Shown: positions 1-6,179, numbered from the stretch's first letter. The stretch is DNA of 7,072 nt from an uncultured Alphaproteobacteria bacterium (GCA_905233775.1 CAJOEB010000044.1:1-7072); one strand, 5' to 3'. The notes: generated from the sequence alone by a model not told the origin. Numbers and translations are program-made.

Positions 1-81
1 CTAAAAATTCATTGATAAAAACCATATAAAATTGCATCATGAATAATAATTGTCATTAACTGTTATCAAGGAAAGAAAATA

Positions 82-1152
82 ATGAGTGATAGTGGTAGTA
101 ATAGTAAAGAAGATAATAAAATCAACAATCATAGTATTAATAACAGCAAAAAAGTGTCCCTTACAGGAGACCGACCGACAGGCAGGCTTCATCTTGGACA
201 TTTTGTCGGTTCATTAAAAAGTCGAGTAGAGTTCCAGCATCAGTATGATCAGTACATAATGATTGCTGATACGCAAGCACTTACGGATTATTTCGAGAAT
301 CCGCAAAGAGTAATCGACAATGTCTATGAAGTTGTTTCGGATTATTTAGCAGTTGGCATAGATCCTACACTATCTACTATATTTATACAGTCGCAAATAA
401 AAGCATTGTCTGAATTAACTATGTATTATATGAATTTAGTTACTGTTTCCAGACTTGAACGCAATCCTACTGTTAAGACTGAGTTAGCTCAAAAAAGCTT
501 TGCGCAATCGGTACCTGTTGGTTTTCTTTGCTATCCGATAAGTCAGGCGGCGGATATAACTGCGTTTAAAGCCGAAATAGTTCCCGCAGGAGAAGACCAG
601 GCTCCGTTAATAGAACAGACAAACGAAATAGTGCGAAAATTTAATGGATTATATAAAACAAACGTTCTTAAAGAAGCGAAATTGCATCTTAGTAATACAG
701 GAAGATTGGTGGGAATTGATGGAAAAGCGAAAGCAAGTAAATCTCTCAATAATGCGATATTTCTTAGTGATACATCGGAAGTTATAAAAGAAAAAGTCTA
801 TTCGATGTATACCGATCCTGATCACATAAAAGTTTCGGATCCGGGAAAAGTTGAAAATAATGTCGTTTTTACATACTTAGATGCGTTTTGTGAAAATAAA
901 GAAGAGATTGATGTATTAAAGTCACAGTATAGGAAGGGCGGATTGGGCGATGTCGCTCTAAAATCAATGTTGAACAAGATTTTGCAGGACTTACTTGAAC
1001 CTATCAGAGAGAGGAGATCACAACTTCATCGTAAAGATCTTATTGAGATATGTTTTGAAGGTACGAAAAAGGCAAAAACTATTGCAAATCAGACGGTTCA
1101 AGAGGTAAGGGAAGCCATAGGAATTAATTTTTTTGAGAAAATACAACTATAG
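82..1152 (+). CDS. trpS: Tryptophanyl-tRNA synthetase (TrpRS)
   Basis: Cytosolic class I aminoacyl-tRNA synthetase that charges tRNA-Trp with tryptophan using ATP. The 356-residue product shows the class I nucleotide-binding signature as GDRPTGRLHLGH (residues 29-40), the QAADIT tryptophan-pocket region (155-160) and the second ATP-binding loop as KASKS (217-221), where KMSKS is usual. The stretches MYYMNLV, RLERNPTVKTE and MYTDPDH are typical of the family. The core is full length. The first 24 residues are a polar Asn/Ser/Lys-rich extension lacking in most TrpRS. I keep the ATG because AAGGA (68-72) lies 9 bases upstream, whereas the in-frame GTG at 154 has no ribosome-binding site. The GDRPTG…HFVGSL form is the one I know from Firmicutes and Chlamydia rather than the usual proteobacterial SGxQPTG…HLGNYLGA form, which hints at horizontal origin. 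Function is certain; origin is inferred. Confidence 0.96.
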   Translation: MSDSGSNSKEDNKINNHSINNSKKVSLTGDRPTGRLHLGHFVGSLKSRVEFQHQYDQYIMIADTQALTDYFENPQRVIDNVYEVVSDYLAVGIDPTLSTIFIQSQIKALSELTMYYMNLVTVSRLERNPTVKTELAQKSFAQSVPVGFLCYPISQAADITAFKAEIVPAGEDQAPLIEQTNEIVRKFNGLYKTNVLKEAKLHLSNTGRLVGIDGKAKASKSLNNAIFLSDTSEVIKEKVYSMYTDPDHIKVSDPGKVENNVVFTYLDAFCENKEEIDVLKSQYRKGGLGDVALKSMLNKILQDLLEPIRERRSQLHRKDLIEICFEGTKKAKTIANQTVQEVREAIGINFFEKIQL

Positions 1153-1253
1153 TGTGATTTTTTTAACAAAAAATTCAGAAACATAAAAAGAGCTATTGAT
1201 TTTTTGAAATTAATAGTCCAGACTTTGGATCATGAGATATTGGAGAATGTTAC

Positions 1254-1526
1254 ATGAATAAAACAGAACTAGTAGATGCAATTTCGAGAGAAAGCGGATT
1301 GACTAAGTCGGATTCCGATAAGGCAGTCAACGCCTTTGTTAAGGTTGTTGAGGGCGCTTTGAAGAAGGGCGATGATGTCAGTTTGGTTGGTTTCGGTAGT
1401 TTTTCAGTAAAAGCAACTGCAGGTAGAAGCGGCAGGAACTTTAAAACAGGTAAGACAATTGAAATTCCGCCAAGAAAGTCTGTTAGATTTAAGCCAGGCA
1501 AGAATTTAAAGGATTGCGTTAACTAA
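1254..1526 (+). CDS. hup: HU family DNA-binding nucleoid protein
   Basis: Small basic nucleoid protein that acts as a dimer to bend and compact DNA. The 90-residue length is exactly that of HU/IHF subunits. The N-terminal helices (MNKTELVDAISRESGLTKSD, residues 1-20) lead into the GFGSF turn (46-50), the beta-arm and a C-terminal FKPGKNLKD (79-87), all standard for HU. The arm reads GRNFKTGK (60-67). Position 63, which is normally the DNA-intercalating proline of RNPxTG, is phenylalanine here. GGAG at 1242-1245 lies 8 bases before the ATG. A strong terminator follows the gene, and a spacer of about 100 bases separates it from trpS, so it is probably transcribed largely on its own. It could be an HU or an IHF-like subunit; one gene copy and the sequence favour HU. 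Confidence 0.95.
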   Translation: MNKTELVDAISRESGLTKSDSDKAVNAFVKVVEGALKKGDDVSLVGFGSFSVKATAGRSGRNFKTGKTIEIPPRKSVRFKPGKNLKDCVN

Positions 1527-1563
1527 TATTTAGTAACGTATTTTTTTGGTTTCCTATTGTTTT

Positions 1564-1598
1564 TTGGCTAAATACCTAGTTATTTAGCCAATTTTTTT
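1564..1598 (+). terminator. Rho-independent terminator after hup
   Basis: A perfect 11-bp inverted repeat (TTGGCTAAATA at 1564-1574 and TATTTAGCCAA at 1581-1591) encloses a 6-base loop and is followed directly by seven T (1592-1598). It lies 38 bases after the hup stop. This is the clearest terminator in the window and it separates hup from the downstream outer-membrane protein gene. Confidence 0.9.
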
Positions 1599-1620
1599 GT
1601 GGAGGGAGAGTTATAGAGTT

Positions 1621-2412
1621 ATGTTGAAAAATTTTTCTTGCTTTGTATTGGCGGTAGTGTCAAGTTTCGCTGTTGATTTTTGCTATGCCGAATATTCTGT
1701 ATCTTCAACAGAAGCTTCAGCTAATACAACAACAGATAATGATACAACAGATAATGGTAATTATGATAATAAGGGATATATCAAAGAGAGCTCAGATTTC
1801 CAGCCTCTTGCAGATCCCGATAGAAAAATTAGCGGTGCATATTATGGTATCGGATTAGGTATATCAAATATATCGAATAAGCTGGATGTAGTAAAAAATG
1901 ATGGTACTCGATTAAAACATAAACAGTCAGCGAACCAATTTGATTTATCTTTAATAGGTGGTTTTGGTACGACTCTATACAGTCAATATTATGCAGGTGT
2001 TGAGTTCGATTTTTTCAAAAGATTACCGAAAAAAACAAAATGGTTTGATAATGAGGGAGTCGGAATAGTTCATAAATCTAATATAGGTTTGAATATGGAT
2101 GTTCGTTTCGGATATCAATTTCCTCAGCAAGGTACTATGATTTATATGACAGCGGGTTTTGCAAGAGTACTTGGAGAAATGTTGGCATCTAATAACGGTT
2201 CGACTACTAAACTAACTTTCGGGTCTTTCTTTCCGACAGCTGGTTTAGGTGTAGAGCATAGAATGAACCAATTGGTGAATATTCGAGCTGATGTCAGATT
2301 TTCATTTGGTTCTAAAGAAAAGAAAAACGCTGTTGTAAATGGCAGTCCATGTGAGTTTCAAGGAAAACCTAATCGTATTGCTTTCAGAATTTCAGTAACA
2401 CGTAGTTTTTAA
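1621..2412 (+). CDS. Exported beta-barrel outer-membrane protein (opacity/surface-antigen-like)
   Basis: Predicted 263-residue outer-membrane protein. Residues 1-23 form a signal peptide (MLKN, hydrophobic core, then CYA) with likely cleavage before Glu24. Residues about 24-68 are a polar Thr/Asp/Asn-rich linker containing a duplicated TTDN unit. From about residue 70 (SGAYYGIGLGISN) to the end, the protein alternates aromatic/hydrophobic and polar residues and carries glycine-rich turns, as in small transmembrane beta-barrels. It ends RISVTRSF, with the C-terminal Phe typical of a BAM-recognised beta-signal. The style resembles opacity-type porins and the Rickettsiales Msp4/OMP-1 surface antigens, but I cannot assign a family firmly. 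I chose the ATG at 1621 because the purine-rich GGAGGGAGAG (1601-1610) precedes it and it starts directly at the signal peptide. An in-frame TTG at 1597 overlaps the terminator T-run and adds charged residues ahead of the signal peptide. Confidence 0.75.
   Translation: MLKNFSCFVLAVVSSFAVDFCYAEYSVSSTEASANTTTDNDTTDNGNYDNKGYIKESSDFQPLADPDRKISGAYYGIGLGISNISNKLDVVKNDGTRLKHKQSANQFDLSLIGGFGTTLYSQYYAGVEFDFFKRLPKKTKWFDNEGVGIVHKSNIGLNMDVRFGYQFPQQGTMIYMTAGFARVLGEMLASNNGSTTKLTFGSFFPTAGLGVEHRMNQLVNIRADVRFSFGSKEKKNAVVNGSPCEFQGKPNRIAFRISVTRSF
1729..1756 (+). repeat. 15-bp tandem duplication in the outer-membrane protein linker
   Basis: ACAACAGATAATG occurs at 1729-1741 and again at 1744-1756 with a period of 15 bases, encoding TTDND then TTDNG. 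The unit is a multiple of three, so changes in copy number would keep the frame. It lies in the hydrophilic linker between the signal peptide and the barrel. Confidence 0.7.
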
Positions 2413-2434
2413 TGTAATTTAGGTTCTGATTTTC

Positions 2435-2461
2435 TAGACAGTAAATAACGATAGATATAAA
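2435..2461 (+). promoter_or_regulatory. Possible sigma-70-type promoter for recJ
   Basis: TAGACA (2435-2440, one mismatch to TTGACA) and TATAAA (2456-2461, one mismatch to TATAAT) are separated by 15 bases, slightly short. They lie in the 76-base gap before recJ. In such A/T-rich DNA, matches of this quality arise easily by chance, so this is only a candidate. Confidence 0.3.
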
Positions 2462-2488
2462 AATATAGTAATTATATTATTAATAGAT

Positions 2489-4219
2489 ATGTCAAAGAGA
2501 ATATTATCGCTCACCAATAGGATTTGGAATATAGCTGAAGGCGAAGAGTGTTTTTGCTGTCCGTCTGATGTCGTTTGCGCAATTCTGAGAAATCGTGGTA
2601 TTTCGGAGGATGTGGAGTTATTTAAGAAAACGACATTGAAGCGAACCATGCCGGATCCTTTTGTATTTATTGATATGGAAAAGGCCGTAAATCGTTTTGT
2701 AAAAGCTATAAATGAGGGCGAAAAGATCGCTATTCTCGGTGATTATGATGTCGATGGCGTTTCTTCGACTGTCCTTTTAATGAGTTTTTTGAGATATCTG
2801 AAGGTTCCGTACTCGTATTCTATACCAAATCGAATGGAAGATGGTTACGGACTTAGTATCGACAATCTCAGAAAATATAAAGATCATTTGGTTGTTACTG
2901 TCGACTGTGGTTCGAGTTCATTTGATGAATTGAGCTATGCTTTGTCTGAAAATATGGATGTCATTGTTATAGACCATCACAAAATGACGGCTATTCCTGA
3001 TACTTTTGCTGTTGTAAATCCACATAGGCCTGATGAATCCGAGAAGTATAGAAATCTTTGTGCTGCCGGAATGGTTTTTATGTTTATTGTTGGTATTAAT
3101 CGAAAACTAAGAGAAGAAAGTTTTTATCGTTCACATGCTTTAAAAGAGCCGGATCTTTTTGATTATCTTGATTTAGTGGCGTTGGCAACAGTTTGCGATG
3201 TTATGCCTCTTGTCGATTTAAACAGAGCTTTCGTTATCGCCGGAATAAAGACCATGTACAGACGCAAAAATCTTGGAATAGATGCTCTGATTAATCTTAA
3301 CAAGATTTCGGAAATTTCTTCTGATACGATCGCTTTTTCATTTGGACCGAAAATAAATGCCGCTGGTCGGTTAGCATCCGCTGATGTAAGTGTAAAACTG
3401 CTCATGACACAAAATCCGGTGGAAGCGAAACAACTTGCTCAACGGTTGGACGATCTTAATAAAGAGCGACAGCGATTAGAAAGCGAAATGATAGAGGAAG
3501 CTGTACAGGGAATAGACGAAAATCTCGATTTTATTTGTGTACACAGTAATAATTGGCATGTCGGAATTGTTGGAATTGTTGCCGGTAGACTGAAAGAGAC
3601 ATATCATAAACCTAGTTTAGTGATTGCCATAGACAAAGACGGAAAGGGTAGGGGATCATGCCGTTCAGTACCTGGAGTGGATATATCTTTGATCATAAAT
3701 AAAGGTATAGAAAAAGGTATTATCTCTTCTGGTGGAGGACATACAGCAGCAGCTGGATTTTGTATATCCGCAGATAAAATAGATGCGTTGATTGAGTTTC
3801 TGAAAGAAGAAATAAAGTACGAAAAAAGTCAGGAAGAATTACGAGCTGATTGCTATATGCCTGTTAAATTTATATCTCTTGATATGATGAGAGAACTTGC
3901 GGAAATCGGTCCGTTTGGAAATGGCAATAAACATCCGAAGTTTGTAATTCCGAGTGTAAAGATTACAAATGCAAAGGTTGTTGGAAAAAATCATATTCAA
4001 TTGTGTTTGCAGGATGAACAAAGTGGCGGATTAGTGAGGGCAATTGCCTTTAGAAGCGCCGATACTGTGCTTGGAGAAGTGATAAGTAATTGCGGTGAGA
4101 AAAATTTTGTTATTCAAGCGCTTGGTTCTCTGACAGTATCAGAATGGAACGGAAAGAAGCGAATAAGCTTTATTCTGGAAGATATTGCGGACAATGATGC
4201 CTTGAATATGGATATATAA
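2489..4219 (+). CDS. recJ: Single-stranded-DNA-specific exonuclease RecJ
   Basis: Cytosolic 5'-to-3' single-stranded DNA exonuclease of recombinational and mismatch repair, DHH/DHHA1 superfamily. The 576-residue product is close to the usual length. It shows the metal-binding motifs in order: DYDVDG (85-90), TVDCG (137-141) and the DHH triad (162-164), then CDVMP (236-240) and GPKINAAGRL (286-295). The DHHA1 part has VGIVGIVAGRLKE (358-370), GRGSCRS (387-393) and GGGHTAAAGF (415-424). The C-terminal OB-fold region includes IGPFGNGN (473-480). All catalytic motifs look intact. The ATG at 2489 gives a normal N-terminus, although no good Shine-Dalgarno sequence is visible before it, so translation may be weak. 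It lies 76 bases after the outer-membrane protein gene and 71 bases before the first TadE-like gene. Confidence 0.96.
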   Translation: MSKRILSLTNRIWNIAEGEECFCCPSDVVCAILRNRGISEDVELFKKTTLKRTMPDPFVFIDMEKAVNRFVKAINEGEKIAILGDYDVDGVSSTVLLMSFLRYLKVPYSYSIPNRMEDGYGLSIDNLRKYKDHLVVTVDCGSSSFDELSYALSENMDVIVIDHHKMTAIPDTFAVVNPHRPDESEKYRNLCAAGMVFMFIVGINRKLREESFYRSHALKEPDLFDYLDLVALATVCDVMPLVDLNRAFVIAGIKTMYRRKNLGIDALINLNKISEISSDTIAFSFGPKINAAGRLASADVSVKLLMTQNPVEAKQLAQRLDDLNKERQRLESEMIEEAVQGIDENLDFICVHSNNWHVGIVGIVAGRLKETYHKPSLVIAIDKDGKGRGSCRSVPGVDISLIINKGIEKGIISSGGGHTAAAGFCISADKIDALIEFLKEEIKYEKSQEELRADCYMPVKFISLDMMRELAEIGPFGNGNKHPKFVIPSVKITNAKVVGKNHIQLCLQDEQSGGLVRAIAFRSADTVLGEVISNCGEKNFVIQALGSLTVSEWNGKKRISFILEDIADNDALNMDI

Positions 4220-4239
4220 ACGTTGTTTTTGATAATTTC

Positions 4240-4263
4240 TTAACTATTTTTTCGATAAAATAT
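4240..4263 (+). promoter_or_regulatory. Upstream element shared by both TadE-like genes, copy 1
   Basis: TTAACTATTTT followed by CG and TAAAATAT is matched upstream of the second paralog at 5361-5383 as TTAATTATTTT, CG, TAAAGTAT, apart from small indels. It ends 27 bases before the ATG, a plausible place for a promoter -10 region, but no convincing -35 hexamer is seen at standard spacing. Confidence 0.3.
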
Positions 4264-4276
4264 TATTGTTTTTTTG

Positions 4277-4281
4277 AAGGA
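4277..4281 (+). promoter_or_regulatory. Ribosome-binding site that fixes the start of TadE-like gene 1
   Basis: AAGGA (within GAAGGAAAG) ends 9 bases before the ATG at 4291, the same sequence and spacing as for trpS and for the second paralog. It shows that translation is meant to begin upstream of the G tract, not at codons inside the downstream open frame. Confidence 0.7.
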
Positions 4282-4290
4282 AAGATTTTT

Positions 4291-5273
4291 ATGCAAATAT
4301 CATTCAAGCCGTTCTCTAACAGTAGTAAGAGTGCCCACGGGGGGGGGTAGTCGATCATCTCTTCCGGCAGATACTTGGTTTTCTTCAGCAAGTACTCACT
4401 TCTTTTCATCTTAGACGGATACTCATACGGATAATATTTCAGCATATAATATCTGCATTTCGTTTGCTTAATCTTCGCAACAAACTGTTCTTTTTCAATA
4501 AGCTTCCATTTCGCAAAAAGCTGCTCGTTTGCAACAAGCTTCCATTTTATAACAAACTGTCCATGTGCAACAAACAGCCTTTTCACAACAAGCTACACAT
4601 TTTCAACAAATTTCCCGTTTGTAATATCCATTCGGACAGTCATTCAGGTGGCATTCTCATCGAATTTGCGTTTTCGGTACCGATTTTGGTAATTCTGCTT
4701 TTGTTTGCTTGCGATCATTATCGTTATTATGAGTTACAGAACAAACTAAAGGCATCAGCGTATTTGCTTGCGAGTATGATCCAACAACTAAGTAACACAA
4801 GAACGGATAAACAACTAACAAGACAAGACCTAAGTAGAGCAGTATATGCCAGTTGTTTGAATTTGTTTCATAATAATACAGTGTTTAATCCTTATCCACT
4901 AGGAATATACTATAGGGTAACTTTTGATTATGTAAAAAGAGAAAGCAAAAATAGCTATAAGCATTATAATTGTACTGTAGATACAGGAGGTGGAGGTCAT
5001 TCTTTTGGCGATGAAAATAGTATGTGGAATAGCTCATTGTTATGTTACAACAATACACAAAATCAAATAGAATCTATAAATACTGATTTAGTATGTAATG
5101 AAGATGGTGAGGAACGATTACTTATAAAATGTACATATACAAAAATAGGGTTTACCAAATCCAAATTAGGTTTTTTTCTTATAGAACCTGCTGGAAAGAC
5201 AAACCGCGTACCTATGGCTGTATATCAATTAGTTATTACACCTAAGCCAGGTTTATTTCCTCCTGTTTGGTAA
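4291..5273 (+). CDS. TadE-like pseudopilin gene 1, phase-OFF at a G9 tract
   Basis: Two reading frames are joined at a run of nine G. As written, ATG 4291 encodes a 19-residue peptide (…KPFSNSSKSAHGGG) ending at TAG 4348-4350. With ten (or seven) G the frame is open to TAA 5271-5273 and gives 327 residues. The downstream part has SHSGGILIEFAFSVP, a long hydrophobic segment (about residues 122-139) and CDHYRYYEL. This fits a TadE-type prepilin: cleavage after G120 would put Glu125 at +5 of the mature protein. The mature part (about 207 residues) has one N-terminal membrane helix and a Cys-containing outer domain, and ends with ITPKPGLFP. Residues about 60-114 are a degenerate 6-residue repeat, so the leader is very long. 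No other tad genes are nearby. TadE assignment rests on the N-terminal pattern. Function in pilus assembly or surface display is inferred. A sequencing error in the tract is the main alternative. Confidence 0.65.
4339..4347 (+). repeat. Homopolymeric G9 tract, putative phase-variation switch 1
   Basis: Nine consecutive G sit in an otherwise A/T-rich region, 48 bases into the gene, followed immediately by an in-frame TAG. G10 or G7 reads into the long TadE-like frame. G8 stops at TAG 4412-4414. Such tracts near the 5' end of surface genes are the classic substrate for slipped-strand mispairing. Confidence 0.85.
4470..4631 (+). repeat. Degenerate 18-bp tandem repeat in TadE-like gene 1
   Basis: Nine consecutive 18-bp units encode hexapeptides of the pattern xxxNKL: NLRNKL, FFFNKL, PFRKKL, LVCNKL, PFYNKL, SMCNKQ, PFHNKL, HIFNKF, PVCNIH. 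Alternate units often start with Pro-Phe, so a 36-bp higher-order period is also visible. The units are diverged in sequence but keep length, so copy-number change would preserve the frame. The second paralog lacks this array. Confidence 0.85.
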
Positions 5274-5360
5274 AAATAGTTTATTATTTATTATTACATT
5301 TTTCAGTACTTTTTTGATATCGTTTAATCATGATAAGTATATATAATTCATAGCATTTTT

Positions 5361-5383
5361 TTAATTATTTTCGGCTAAAGTAT
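5361..5383 (+). promoter_or_regulatory. Upstream element shared by both TadE-like genes, copy 2
   Basis: TTAATTATTTT, CG and TAAAGTAT match the element at 4240-4263 with a few substitutions and small indels. It ends 35 bases before the ATG. It may be a promoter core or simply a remnant of the duplication. Confidence 0.3.
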
Positions 5384-5404
5384 AAGATAATCGTTTTATG
5401 AAAT

Positions 5405-5409
5405 AAGGA
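5405..5409 (+). promoter_or_regulatory. Ribosome-binding site that fixes the start of TadE-like gene 2
   Basis: AAGGA ends 9 bases before the ATG at 5419, matching the arrangement of the first paralog. It supports initiation upstream of the G tract. Confidence 0.7.
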
Positions 5410-5418
5410 TAATATACC

Positions 5419-6179
5419 ATGAAAACATTACACCAACCATTCTCCAACAGTATTACCCATGGGGGGGGGTAGTTACTTTTCTCAAAATAATATTCAAGTA
5501 TTTTTTTTCGATAATTTTCCATCATAGCCATTCAGGCGGCATTCTCATCGAATGTGCGTTTTCGGTACCGATTTTAATTAGTCTTCTCTTTTTTACATGC
5601 GATCATTACAGATTTTATGAGCTGAAAAGCAAAGTCAGAACATCTGCATATCTTGCTGCCAGTATGGTTCAGCAACTTACTAATACCAGAACAAATAAGC
5701 AGTTAACAGGATCTGATTTAGGAAGGATATCATACGCCAGTTGCTTAAATTTGTTTCATAATAATACGATGTTTAGACCATGGCCACTAGGGATTTACTA
5801 TATTATTTTATATCAATATGTGAAAAGAATTAGCAGTGATAATTATACATATCAATATGTGTGGACTAGCACTGGAAATACAAGTGAAGTTAAGACTGAA
5901 CTTTTGGATGGAATGAACATAGATAGCCAAGCTACATTAACAAAAACAGAAAGCCAGGTTCGACAATTAAATTCGGATTTGGTTTGCCAAAAAGATGGAG
6001 ATGAACGATTATGGATACAAGTTTATTATGCTACAAGTACTCTGACTAATTTTACAAAATCAAAATTGGAATTATTTGTATTAGAACCAAAGTTTGGAAC
6101 TAATGGTAATTTTATCTATAATTTGATTATTACACCTAAACCAGGACTGTTTCCTGTTCCAAAATATAGAAATCATTGA
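5419..6179 (+). CDS. TadE-like pseudopilin gene 2, phase-OFF at a G9 tract
   Basis: Tandem paralog of the preceding gene with the same architecture. ATG 5419 encodes a 17-residue peptide (…HQPFSNSITHGGG) that ends at TAG 5470-5472 directly after nine G. With G10 (or G7) the frame runs to TGA 6177-6179 and gives 253 residues. It carries SHSGGILIECAFSVP, a hydrophobic helix and CDHYRFYEL; cleavage after G40 would place Glu45 at +5. The mature part is about 213 residues. It shares with copy 1 SAYLxAS, QQLxNTRTxKQLT, YASCLNLFHNNT, PLGIYY, LVC and ITPKPGLFP; the middle (about residues 145-180) is diverged. No ATG, GTG or TTG lies in the downstream frame between the tract and the membrane helix; the first is ATG 5664, after the helix. 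Full-length protein therefore needs a frame change at the tract. Likely an inner-membrane or pilus-associated, periplasm-facing protein; exact role unknown. Confidence 0.68.
5461..5469 (+). repeat. Homopolymeric G9 tract, putative phase-variation switch 2
   Basis: Nine G begin 42 bases into the gene and are followed by an in-frame TAG, exactly as in the first paralog. G10 or G7 joins the leader to the TadE-like frame. G8 stops at TAG 5525-5527. Confidence 0.85.

Larger units (their letters stand above)
5274..5418. other. Intergenic spacer between the two TadE-like genes
   Basis: This 145-base A/T-rich spacer contains T-runs but no stable G/C-containing hairpin that I would call a terminator. 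The only recognisable content is the shared upstream element (5361-5383) and the ribosome-binding site of the second gene. Confidence 0.6.

Noticed and set aside
543..749. Antisense open frame inside trpS
   Set aside because: It is a shadow of a strongly conserved enzyme gene with no ribosome-binding site.
1158..1179. T-run followed by A-run after trpS as a terminator
   Set aside because: The stem would be only A-T pairs and lacks a following U tract, so it is too weak to call.
1250..1501. Antisense open frame opposite hup
   Set aside because: It mirrors the HU coding sequence almost end to end and has no independent support.
1597..2412. TTG 1597 as the start of the outer-membrane protein
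   Set aside because: It overlaps the T-run of the terminator and places MWRESYRV before a normal signal peptide; ATG 1621 is better placed.
4348..4470. Rickettsia-type palindromic element inserted in frame
   Set aside because: An in-frame insert in an AT-rich genome suggested it, but I found no long palindrome in this segment.
4263..4586. Antisense open frame of 107 codons across the G tract and repeats
   Set aside because: It starts at GTG without a ribosome-binding site, lies over a repetitive segment that is open in several frames, and overlaps the promoter and leader of TadE-like gene 1. I kept only the strand-composition observation.
4464..5273. TTG at 4464 as the start of TadE-like gene 1
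   Set aside because: There is no ribosome-binding site, and the same frame is open upstream to the G tract. The ATG at 4291 has AAGGA at the same spacing as its paralog.
5664..6179. ATG 5664 as the start of TadE-like gene 2
   Set aside because: It would remove the processing site and the membrane helix, which are conserved with copy 1 and lie in the same open frame.
4291..6179. Calling both TadE-like genes simple pseudogenes
   Set aside because: Apart from the G tract each frame is intact to its stop, key motifs are conserved between copies, and both have good ribosome-binding sites, which does not fit neutral decay.
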